Source of the DNA: Candidatus Cloacimonadota bacterium
GTDB lineage: Bacteria > Cloacimonadota > Cloacimonadia > Cloacimonadales > Cloacimonadaceae
Assembly (NCBI GenBank): GCA_029565595.1
Contig: JAKQNV010000175.1
Span: 1-32,126 of the forward strand
Direction: 5' to 3'
Length of the DNA: 32,126 bases
Shown: positions 8,926-17,148 of the stretch, one piece after another
Numbering within the stretch: position 1 is the stretch's first letter
How the letters are laid out: each line of letters starts with the position of its first letter
Made by a program: the position numbers and the translations under genes
The notes under the pieces: generated by a model
What the model was told of the DNA's origin: nothing
The model's database searches: none
The model's input: only the letters and a program-made list of their open reading frames with translations

Positions 8926-10437
8926 ATGAAGACCCTATTCCTTTTGATCATGGCGGCCCTTGTCGCCAGCCTGGGTGCATTGACCAGCGAGGGCGTGTCG
9001 TCCACTGTGTCTTTCGACACCGTCGATCCCAGTTTGTCCCTGACCCAGCCAGTGGGCGGCGAGACCTTTTACATCGGCTACGAAGGAGAGATCCTCTGGC
9101 TGGCCAGCGACTCGCATTTGCCCGCTAGCCCGCAAGGCTGCATCGATCTCTGGGCGAGTTACGATGGCGGCGGCAGCTTCGCAGCGATCGCTTCGGACAT
9201 TGCCAACAGCGGCAGCTACGCCTGGTCAATCCCGGAAAATCCCACCACGCAGGGCAGGGTTAAGATAGAAGTGACGGATACCTTCGGCAACAGCGCCAAT
9301 ACCATGTCTTCGGCAAATTTCACCATCCAATACACGCCGCCCCCCGAGGTGAGCAACGTTACCGTGGCCCAGCGGACGGACGGGAGCAAGATCATCGATA
9401 TTTACTATGACCTGGCCGATGCCAACAACGATCCCTGCGAGGTCAGCGTCGCCGTTTCGGACGATAACGGCGCGAGTTTCGCCATCACCCCCACCTCCAC
9501 ACTGCTGAGCGGCGACATCGGCCCGGACATCATGCCGGGAACGGGAAAACACATCGTCTGGCAGGCCGGCAGCGAAGAGGAGGATTACGACGGTGACCAA
9601 TACATAGTGAAAGTGACTGCTGACGACGGGACCAATCCCCCCGCTCCGGGTGAATTGCTCTACGTGGCGGGAGGCTCGTTCAATAACGGATACGGTATAG
9701 TCGAACTGAGCGATTTCTACTTGGGCAAATACGAAGTGACCCAGGCGCAATACGCTGAAATCATGGGCGAGAATCCTTCCTCCGGATACGGCGTGGGGGA
9801 CGATTACCCCGCATATTCCTTATCCTGGTACGACGCCATCGAATACTGCAACCGCCGGAGCATCGCGGAGGGATTGACGCCCTGCTACTCTTATTCCTCC
9901 TACGGCTATGATCCGGACGACTGGCCCTCGGGATGGAAAAGCAGCGACTCGAACCATACCAACGTCCATTGCGACTGGCCGTCCGAAGGATACCGCCTGC
10001 CCACCGAATCTGAATGGTGGTTCGCCGCCCGGGGCGGCAATGACTACCAGGGATACCAGTACAGCGGCTCGAACACTCTTTCCGAAGTTGGCTGGTACCA
10101 GGATAATTCCGGATACCTGACCCACGGGAAAGGCGGCCTCCAGAGCAATGAACTGGGGACCTATGACATGAGCGGCAACGTGTATGAATTGGTTTGGGAT
10201 ATTTCCGGAGGAACCCCGCCCACCGGAAACAACCCCCACGGCCCAACGTCAGGCACTTACAGGGTCAGGCGCGGCGGCGGATTTACCAGTTATGCATATC
10301 AATGCACGACTTATGCCCGGTTCGCCGTTACACCGACGACAACCGACGGCGCCATCGGCTTCCGCATCTGCAGGATCACAAATGAAAGCAAGGGCGCCAT
10401 ACCATTGAACAAGTCAAAGGAAGAAAACAGGCTATAG
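8926..10437 (+). CDS. Secreted protein with N-terminal Ig/Fn3-like region and C-terminal SUMF1/FGE-sulfatase (C-type-lectin-like) domain
   Basis: Signal peptide; LLYVAGGSFNNG, YLGKYEVTQAQYAEIMG, YRLPTESEWWFAARGG, YDMSGNVYELVWD, RVRRGGGF...GAIGFRICR; SD GGGAGG. Confidence 0.88.
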   Translation: MKTLFLLIMAALVASLGALTSEGVSSTVSFDTVDPSLSLTQPVGGETFYIGYEGEILWLASDSHLPASPQGCIDLWASYDGGGSFAAIASDIANSGSYAWSIPENPTTQGRVKIEVTDTFGNSANTMSSANFTIQYTPPPEVSNVTVAQRTDGSKIIDIYYDLADANNDPCEVSVAVSDDNGASFAITPTSTLLSGDIGPDIMPGTGKHIVWQAGSEEEDYDGDQYIVKVTADDGTNPPAPGELLYVAGGSFNNGYGIVELSDFYLGKYEVTQAQYAEIMGENPSSGYGVGDDYPAYSLSWYDAIEYCNRRSIAEGLTPCYSYSSYGYDPDDWPSGWKSSDSNHTNVHCDWPSEGYRLPTESEWWFAARGGNDYQGYQYSGSNTLSEVGWYQDNSGYLTHGKGGLQSNELGTYDMSGNVYELVWDISGGTPPTGNNPHGPTSGTYRVRRGGGFTSYAYQCTTYARFAVTPTTTDGAIGFRICRITNESKGAIPLNKSKEENRL

Positions 10438-11063
10438 TTTTGCGAGAATAACGGGAAAAACTGATCTGACGTACTCTACAGCCCCTGAGTAAGGATGCTT
10501 TAGAATTTGCCAGGGACGGAAGCGGCTGAGACGGTCAGATTGTCTGGGAACATAACCCAATGTAACGGCAGTCAATGTATCTTCACCTACCATATCTATA
10601 TGCAGAATGCCACTACCAGGGAAATAATGTAAAGAAAAATCTATAGCTATATTTCACGAACTCCCCGCACCACTTCTACTGGGGAATGGAAAGCGCTGCC
10701 ATGTCTCTTAGAAAGGGCAGCGAAGTCCCGCCAATGCTGTGAATCCAGGTTTCCTCCAAATCAAATCGCCCATGTTTTTGGCACATATGCCTCTGGTAAA
10801 CTTCCCGCATACTTCCCGTAGGATGGACGGGATGTATACGGTTAGTCTACATGCGGTGTGTTGGTTAAGAGAAAGGGCCGAATCAGCTCCGTTTTATGGT
10901 CAAGCGACTACGAGGATAGACTAGGAAAATTAGACTTTGCAGTTTCAAGTGAGGGCACTGTTAATATTACGCAAGTCTGCGTTACGCATAAAAGCGTAAT
11001 CGCTAACCTGGACCTCGTTCAGATCCCTCTAATATAGAAATCTCCGAGGATCATAGTGTCTAG

Positions 11064-12851
11064 CTACAGTGCGCAGCCGGAGTCTTTGTCACTCAGTTCG
11101 AGCCAGCGTTGCAGTTTGCTTTGGTGGAGGGCGTTCAGTTCGTCGAGTTTTTGGCTGATGCTGGCGTAGTCGGTGTGGGAAAGTTCCGCGGAAGGTGAGT
11201 TCAGGGAATCTTCGAGTTCGGAGAGTTCGGCCTCGATGGCATCGATCTCTCGGGAGAGGAACTCGAATTCGCGGCGTTCGTTGTAGGTCAGGCCTTTGAT
11301 TTGGCGTTTAACGCGGGGAGCCAGCGGTTGTCGGCCTTTTTCCTCCGCCTCTTCCTTCCAGAATTTTTTGACCAACAGGTAATCCGAGTAATTGCCTGGA
11401 AACTTGCGGATCGACTCACCTTCGAAGACGAACAGGTAATCCACGCAGCGATCGAGGAAAAAGCGATCGTGGGAAACGACGAGCAGGCAGCCCTGAAACG
11501 CGTCCAGATAGTCTTCCAGGATCTCCAGGGTGCGGATGTCGAGGTCGTTGGTAGGTTCGTCGAGGATGATGAAATTGGCACCGAACATCAGGGATTTGAG
11601 CAGGTAAAGGCGTTTCAACTCGCCGCCGGAGAGGGAGGAGAGTTTTTGCTGCTGCATTTTGCCGTCGAAGAGGAAGCGTTTGAGCATCTCGGTGGCGGTG
11701 ATCTTACTGCCGTCGCGGACGCGGATCACTTCGGCGTATTGGGCGATGTAGCCGTAAACGCTGAGGGCGGGATCGAAACTCTCGTCCTCCTGTTTGTAAT
11801 AGGAAAAATGGGTGTTCACGCCAATCTTGACACTGCCGAGGTCGGGCTCGACCTCTCCGGTGATGATCCGCAGCAGGGTGGTCTTGCCGCAACCGTTGGG
11901 GCCAAGGATCCCGATCCGTTCAAGAGGTTGAAAGATATGGTCAATGTCGCGGAACAGCTCACGATCGCCATAACTTTTACTGAGCCTGTGGAGTTCGAGG
12001 ATGGTTTTGCCGAGGCGGTCGGTCTGGAAGGAAATGTCAAGTTCGGCATTGGAGATGAGGTAGGATTTGGAGATGAGTTCGCGCACGCGGTCCACGTGGT
12101 TTTTGGGCTTGGTGGCCCGGGCTTTGGCGCCCCGGTGCAGCCAGTCGAGTTCCTTTTTGAGTTGGGCCTGGCGGCGGGTTTCCTTGCGCTGGATGTCGGT
12201 GGCGCGGATGATCTTGCCTTGGACGAAAGCGGAATAGTTGCCCTCGTAAAGGTGGCAGCGGCCGCGTTCGATCTCCAGGACGCGGTTGCAAACGGCATCG
12301 AGGAAATAGCGGTCGTGGGTGACGAAGATGAAGGTTTTGGAGGATTCAGCCAGATAATCCTGCAGCCACTCGATGGCATCGAGATCAAGATGGTTGGTGG
12401 GTTCGTCGAGGATGAGCAGATCCGGGTCGGCGACCAGGACCTTGGCCAGATCAGCCTTGCGGCGCTGTCCTCCGGATAATAGCCCCAGGGGCTTGTCAAA
12501 ATCCGTGAGGCCAAGGACGGTCAGGATCGCCTTGTAGCGGTGTTCTTCGTCGCTTTCGGGAGCGAAAGGCTCCGGAGGGAGGATATATTCCAGGACGCCT
12601 TGATCGGGCTCCGAAGGCGCTTCCTGAGCGAGATAGCCGACTTTGAGGTTTTTACGGAACGTGAGCGTTCCGGCGCTGGGTTCCGTAACACCGGAAACTA
12701 CGCGCAACAGGGTGGTCTTGCCGCAGCCGTTGATGCCCACCACGCCGATCTTGTCGCCCGCATGGACACCGAGGCTGAGCTCATCAAAAATGACTTTTGC
12801 GCCGATCTGTTTGGCGACGCCGTCGAGGGTGAGCAGGACTTCAGAAGGCAT
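11064..12851 (-). CDS. ABC-F family ATP-binding protein (Uup-like, two ABC domains)
   Basis: Two Walker A motifs (GINGCGKTTLL, GPNGCGKTTLL), LSGGQRRKADLAKVLVADPDLLILDEPTNHLD and LSGGELKRLYLLKSLMFGANFIILDEPTNDLD; C-terminal coiled coil. Start set at 12851 (MPSEVLLTLDGV) because the longer ORF reaches into the tRNA gene. Confidence 0.94.
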   Translation of the reverse strand: MPSEVLLTLDGVAKQIGAKVIFDELSLGVHAGDKIGVVGINGCGKTTLLRVVSGVTEPSAGTLTFRKNLKVGYLAQEAPSEPDQGVLEYILPPEPFAPESDEEHRYKAILTVLGLTDFDKPLGLLSGGQRRKADLAKVLVADPDLLILDEPTNHLDLDAIEWLQDYLAESSKTFIFVTHDRYFLDAVCNRVLEIERGRCHLYEGNYSAFVQGKIIRATDIQRKETRRQAQLKKELDWLHRGAKARATKPKNHVDRVRELISKSYLISNAELDISFQTDRLGKTILELHRLSKSYGDRELFRDIDHIFQPLERIGILGPNGCGKTTLLRIITGEVEPDLGSVKIGVNTHFSYYKQEDESFDPALSVYGYIAQYAEVIRVRDGSKITATEMLKRFLFDGKMQQQKLSSLSGGELKRLYLLKSLMFGANFIILDEPTNDLDIRTLEILEDYLDAFQGCLLVVSHDRFFLDRCVDYLFVFEGESIRKFPGNYSDYLLVKKFWKEEAEEKGRQPLAPRVKRQIKGLTYNERREFEFLSREIDAIEAELSELEDSLNSPSAELSHTDYASISQKLDELNALHQSKLQRWLELSDKDSGCAL

Positions 12852-12904
12852 CGGTAAAGGGAAAAAGGGTAAAGGGGGAAAAGAGGGAAAGAGGGCTGAG
12901 ATGG

Positions 12905-12978
12905 CGTCCCTGAGGCGATTCGAACGCCTGACCTTCACCTTCGGAGGGTGCCACTCTATCCAGCTGAGCTACAGGGAC
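12905..12978 (-). tRNA. tRNA-Arg (anticodon CCG)
   Basis: Minus-strand GTCCCTGTAGCTCAGCTGGATAGAGTGGCACCCTCCGAAGGTGAAGGTCAGGCGTTCGAATCGCCTCAGGGACG folds as a cloverleaf: acceptor GTCCCTG/CAGGGAC, T-arm AGGCG-TTCGAAT-CGCCT, anticodon loop CTCCGAA. Confidence 0.95.
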
Positions 12979-13019
12979 GCATGATACGGAAAGCATCGAT
13001 TTCCCAGGCGGGGATTCTG

Positions 13020-14441
13020 TCAATCCTTTTGGCCGCCAAAGACATCCGCCAAGCTAGGTAACTCACTTTTACCGCAAAGGAAAGCGGAGGCGTGGGGAGC
13101 AAAACAACTCACGGCGCGCTCCAATTCGTGGGCAAGGACATTTATCTCCCACTGGGCGTGCTCGTCGGCGCGCAGCCTGATAAAATGGTAGATTTCGCGA
13201 AGGTTCATTTTGGCGAGGACCTTGACCTTGCTGGCGTTGAGGCGGAGATAGGGAGATAGATCCGGCGCGATCTTCCTGAGCCGGGAGCCCAGTTCTTCGA
13301 CACGATCGGCCAGCGCATCCCAATGCTCAAGGCGATCGACATCCTGTATCGCCCCGGGCAGGACATATTGCCCGGAAGCCGCTTGCTGCTTGATGAAAGT
13401 CCCCATGCGGTGGCGTTTGAGCTGGGCCCAGCAGCTTTCGCTCAGACGCAGTTCGAAAGTAAAATCGATCAATTCGAAGGCGCGAGGCATTTTGTCCCAG
13501 ACCTGGATGCCGGCGAAAAACTGCTTCCAGAGGTCGCGTTTATCTGAGTCTGACAAATTGCCGACTTTCTTCCGGCACTTGGAAAAATCGGCGGCGGTCT
13601 GCTCGTAAAGCAATGCGGCGAGAATCATGTCGTCGGGTTGTGAGGGCGCTGAGACAATCCGCACGGTTTCGTCCGGTTTGAAGCCGTCGTTACCAGGGTA
13701 CAAACCTTTTGTACTGAAAGTCCCTTTGAACTCGCCAGCTTCGGTGTAGCGCACCAGGGAGGGGCAGATCTTTTCCACGGAACTTAGCAGCAAGGACCGC
13801 AATTGGTCCGCTTCGTAATAAGGGCTGGAAGCGAGGCGGCGCAGAAGGTTTTCCAAACTGCGCGCGTTGAGCGTCATCCCCAACTGGGTTTTCGTGGCCA
13901 GGGGCAGGATATAGCGTGCGTCTTCTTTGGCCAGGCATTCGCGGTCTCGGATCTTCATATCCGGATATTCGGCAGCGTAGCGCTTGGCCAGAGCCTCGAA
14001 AGAGGCTTTGTATTCGGCAAAAAGGGCATCCAGGACTTGTATGTACTCACCTTTCAATTTGCCGTGCAGGGGAGCGTCCAATTCGGCGGGGACTACGTAA
14101 TCCTTGGTAAAAGTAACGTAGCGCTGGGATTTTTCCGTGAATGAGGCCAGGCGCAGGGTTTCCAGCGTTTCGGTGAGATAACGGGAGATCCCGAGGACAT
14201 CAAAATTGAAGACAGCGTGTTCGGCGACCGAGGCGTGGCCGAGCTTAAAAATTATCTTTTGGTTCGATTGCCGGGATTTGGCCAGTTCTTGCAGGGCCTC
14301 CGCACGCAGCTGGGTGACGGATTTTTCGCTGCGGCTGATCCGGGCGTAGGCGGCGGAGATCACTTCCGGCGTGGCAGCGGGATTATTCAGTTTCTCGATC
14401 AGCGAGCTGTCGATGTTGTATCCGGCAAGTTTGACCTGCAT
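13020..14441 (-). CDS. thyX: Tandem-domain (duplicated) FAD-dependent thymidylate synthase-like protein
   Basis: N-half ...GHASVAEHAVFNFDVLGISRYLTETLETLRLASFTEKSQRYV and C-half ...FELIDFTFELRLSESCWAQLKRHRMGTFIKQQAASGQYV both resemble the ThyX motif region. Confidence 0.85.
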   Translation of the reverse strand: MQVKLAGYNIDSSLIEKLNNPAATPEVISAAYARISRSEKSVTQLRAEALQELAKSRQSNQKIIFKLGHASVAEHAVFNFDVLGISRYLTETLETLRLASFTEKSQRYVTFTKDYVVPAELDAPLHGKLKGEYIQVLDALFAEYKASFEALAKRYAAEYPDMKIRDRECLAKEDARYILPLATKTQLGMTLNARSLENLLRRLASSPYYEADQLRSLLLSSVEKICPSLVRYTEAGEFKGTFSTKGLYPGNDGFKPDETVRIVSAPSQPDDMILAALLYEQTAADFSKCRKKVGNLSDSDKRDLWKQFFAGIQVWDKMPRAFELIDFTFELRLSESCWAQLKRHRMGTFIKQQAASGQYVLPGAIQDVDRLEHWDALADRVEELGSRLRKIAPDLSPYLRLNASKVKVLAKMNLREIYHFIRLRADEHAQWEINVLAHELERAVSCFAPHASAFLCGKSELPSLADVFGGQKD

Positions 14442-14454
14442 TAAATCGAACCTT

Positions 14455-15228
14455 TCAAAGCAATGCTTTGACGTTGCTGGCGCCGATCCGGTTTGCCCCG
14501 GCAGCGACCAAGGCCAGGGCCTGTTCGCGGGTCTTGATCCCGCCTGAGGCTTTCACGCCGATCTTGGGACCGACCGTCTCGCGCAGCAGACGAACGTTTT
14601 CCTCGGTGGCGCCGGCTGTTCCGTAGCCGGTCGAGGTCTTGACGAATTCGGCTCCGGCTTTCTTGGCGTAGAGCGCGCAGGCGATGATCTCTTCCGGGCT
14701 GAGGAAGCAGGTCTCAAGGATGACCTTGAGCAGGACGCCGTTGGAGCGGCACAGCTCAGCAATGGTGCGGATCAGTTCGTAGGAATGGAGGATGTGGCCG
14801 CTCTTGACGGCACTGAGATTCTGGACCATGTCCAGTTCCTCGATCCCTGTGTTGATGACGGCCAGGGCTTCGGCCGCCACAGCGTATTTGTATCCGGCGC
14901 CAAGGGGAAAATTGATCACCGTGCAGGATTTGACCGATGAGGAAAGACGCAATTGAAGGGGGTGGGAAAAATGGGAATTGACGCAAACCGAGGCGCATTT
15001 ATAATCGTTGGCGAGGTCGCAGAGTGCGTTGATCTCGCTCTGGGTGGCGTCGGCGCGCAGCAACGTGGCGTCGATGATCGAGGCCAAGGGAGCCTGAGGA
15101 TCATAGATCTGGTCTGGCTTTTCGGCGCGGCAGACCGCGCAGCCGAGGCAGACGACGTGTCCGCCGCCGCACTTGCAGGGCTGGTTATCGCCGAACAGGT
15201 GTCGGGCGATGCTTTCTATCCGGTTCAT
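14455..15228 (-). CDS. deoC: Deoxyribose-phosphate aldolase with Cys-rich N-terminal extension
   Basis: SIIDATLLRADAT, VINFPLGAG, LLKVILETCFLSPEEI, FVKTSTGYGTAGAT, VKASGGIKTREQAL. Start 15228 supported by SD GGAGG (CGGAGGTTCACCATG). Confidence 0.93.
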   Translation of the reverse strand: MNRIESIARHLFGDNQPCKCGGGHVVCLGCAVCRAEKPDQIYDPQAPLASIIDATLLRADATQSEINALCDLANDYKCASVCVNSHFSHPLQLRLSSSVKSCTVINFPLGAGYKYAVAAEALAVINTGIEELDMVQNLSAVKSGHILHSYELIRTIAELCRSNGVLLKVILETCFLSPEEIIACALYAKKAGAEFVKTSTGYGTAGATEENVRLLRETVGPKIGVKASGGIKTREQALALVAAGANRIGASNVKALL

Positions 15229-16267
15229 GGTGAACCTCCGGTTTATTTTTAATATCATTGACCACGAGCTGCCCGCAGGCACCGCAGACGTCGCTGCCCC
15301 GGCTGCGCCGTAAAGTGACGGCCTGGGGCAGGGACTGGGCTTTTTGCATGAAAGCCTCAATCTCAGTGGGGCTGGGCGCCCGGTAGGATAAAAAGGGAAC
15401 GGAGTTATAGGGGATGAAGTTGATCTTGCAACTCAGGTCACCGCAAAACTTGCGCAGGGCCTTGAGATCCGCGTCGGACATGTTTACTCCGGGGATGAGG
15501 ATGTACTCCAAAGTGACACGGAAGCGGCTTTTCTGCAAGAAATAGAGCAGCGCGCTTTTCAGGTCTTGGAGCGGATATCTGGCATTGACCGGCATCAATT
15601 CGCTTCTAACCTCGTCTCTGGCGGAATTGAGCGACACGGCCAGTTTAGCTTTGACTCCGGAATCAGCGAATCTACGAATCCCCGGGACTATTCCGCAAGT
15701 GGAAATTGTTGTCCGGCGGGGGCTGAAAGCCAGAGTGGAGGCGTCCTGGATGAGCCTGACAGCATAGAGCACGTTGTCCAGATTGTCCAAAGGCTCACCC
15801 ATGCCCATGAATACAAGGTTGGTGATGGGCTTGTCCGATTCCGCTGCGGCGAGCAGTATTTGCTGGACTATCTCATGGACTTCCAGATTGCGGCGAAGTT
15901 TCATGCTTCCTGTTGCGCAGAACGAACATCCCCGGGAGCAGCCGACTTGGGACGAGACGCAGAGGGTAAGTTTTTTCGCCTCCGGCATGAGCACCAACTC
16001 GATCTGGGCTGAATCGGCCAGGGAAAGCCGGCACTTAACGCTGCCGTCTGCGGAAGACAATTTTTGCTTGATGGATGGCATCCCCAAGTCAAACCCGCCA
16101 GTCAGAAAATCCTTGAAATCAGCCGGCAGATCGCTCATTTGGCCGGGATCGAATACGTACCGGGAATAGATCCAATGGAGCAGCTGTTTGCAGCGGTAGG
16201 CGGGAAAATAAGCCGCAAGAAATTTGGCCAGTTCCTCCGGATGGACACCGTAAAGGCTGTTCAGCAT
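15185..16267 (-). CDS. rlmN: 23S rRNA (adenine2503-C2)-methyltransferase RlmN (radical SAM)
   Basis: SSQVGCSRGCSFCATGSMKLRRNL, VFMGMGEPLDNLDNV, STCGIVPGIRRFADSG, AVSLNSARDEVRSELMPVN. Confidence 0.95.
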   Translation of the reverse strand: MLNSLYGVHPEELAKFLAAYFPAYRCKQLLHWIYSRYVFDPGQMSDLPADFKDFLTGGFDLGMPSIKQKLSSADGSVKCRLSLADSAQIELVLMPEAKKLTLCVSSQVGCSRGCSFCATGSMKLRRNLEVHEIVQQILLAAAESDKPITNLVFMGMGEPLDNLDNVLYAVRLIQDASTLAFSPRRTTISTCGIVPGIRRFADSGVKAKLAVSLNSARDEVRSELMPVNARYPLQDLKSALLYFLQKSRFRVTLEYILIPGVNMSDADLKALRKFCGDLSCKINFIPYNSVPFLSYRAPSPTEIEAFMQKAQSLPQAVTLRRSRGSDVCGACGQLVVNDIKNKPEVHHEPDRKHRPTPVRR

Positions 16268-17148
16268 GTCTCGATGTCCGGGATTGAGAGAACCTCCAAC
16301 GTGTTAAAGGCATCCAGATCCATTTCTGTAAGGACCTGGTCGTCATCCGAAAGATGCACGCGCTTGTTGAGGACATCGGTTTTGAAGACATACATCCGCT
16401 TTCCCTTGAGATTCACACAGGTACCCAGCAAAGGGAAGCCGCGGCCTTCTTCCACATAGAAATCCTCTTCAAAATTCAGGCAGCACAAGAGCCTGCCGCA
16501 GGGACCGGAGATCTTGGCCAGATTGCCTGTCAGGTTCTGATCCTTGGCCATCTTGATAGTTACCTGGTTGAAGCGCTTGAGGAAGTTGCCGCAGCAGTAT
16601 TGGATCCCGCACATCCCAAAACCTCCGAGGCGCCTGGCTTCGTCTCGGCCGGTCGTCTGATGGAGTTCGATCCGGGTACGGAAAACGTTGGCCAATTCCC
16701 GCACAAAGACGCGGAAATCGATCCTGCCCTCGGCGGTGAAAAAGAAGGTGAGTTTGTTGCCGTCAAATTGGTAAACGGTCTCGATGAGTTTCATAGAGAA
16801 AGGATACTTGGCGAGTATGTCGGCGAAGGTTTTGGCGGCTTTTTCCTCGCTTTCGGGGAGGTTGCGCATCTTTTCGATGTCCTCATCGGAAGCCAGACGG
16901 CGGATTCTGTATACACGGCCGCCCGGAGGCGAAGGAGGCAGAATTTCCTCCCTGCTGACGCTGAGATGGGTCACCTGGGCGATATCCTCGCCGCGTTCCA
17001 CTTCGACAATGATCAGGTCTTCCGGACTGATGGGCAGGTTGTGGGGATTTTGATAGTATCCCAGCCTGCCGGTGCGGAATTCCACTTCTATGTAATCTTG
17101 CATTCGTTCTCCAGATTGAGCCTGCCCGCTGGTGCTTCCCCCGTTCAT
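16261..17148 (-). CDS. PSP1 domain protein (RicT/YaaT-like)
   Basis: FFFTAEGRIDFRVFVRELANVFRTRIELHQTTGRDEARRLGGFGMCGIQYCCGNFL...KISGPCGRLLCCLNFE, diagnostic PSP1/RicT sequence. Confidence 0.93.
   Translation of the reverse strand: MNGGSTSGQAQSGERMQDYIEVEFRTGRLGYYQNPHNLPISPEDLIIVEVERGEDIAQVTHLSVSREEILPPSPPGGRVYRIRRLASDEDIEKMRNLPESEEKAAKTFADILAKYPFSMKLIETVYQFDGNKLTFFFTAEGRIDFRVFVRELANVFRTRIELHQTTGRDEARRLGGFGMCGIQYCCGNFLKRFNQVTIKMAKDQNLTGNLAKISGPCGRLLCCLNFEEDFYVEEGRGFPLLGTCVNLKGKRMYVFKTDVLNKRVHLSDDDQVLTEMDLDAFNTLEVLSIPDIETC

Noticed and set aside
10261-10380. Diversity-generating retroelement (VR) in the SUMF1-domain gene
   Set aside because: No RT, accessory protein or template repeat found in the window and codon pattern not diagnostic; kept only as a check within a finding.
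10739-10924. 61-aa plus-strand ORF
   Set aside because: Short, no upstream SD, no recognisable motif.
11301-12479. 392-aa plus-strand ORF opposite the ABC-F gene
   Set aside because: Shadow ORF produced by codon bias of the confidently identified minus-strand ABC-F gene; no family-like motifs.
12852-12938. Upstream extension of the ABC-F ORF (MKVRRSNRLRDAISALFPSFPPLPFFPLP)
   Set aside because: Overlaps the tRNA-Arg gene; start at 12851 matches the family N-terminus.
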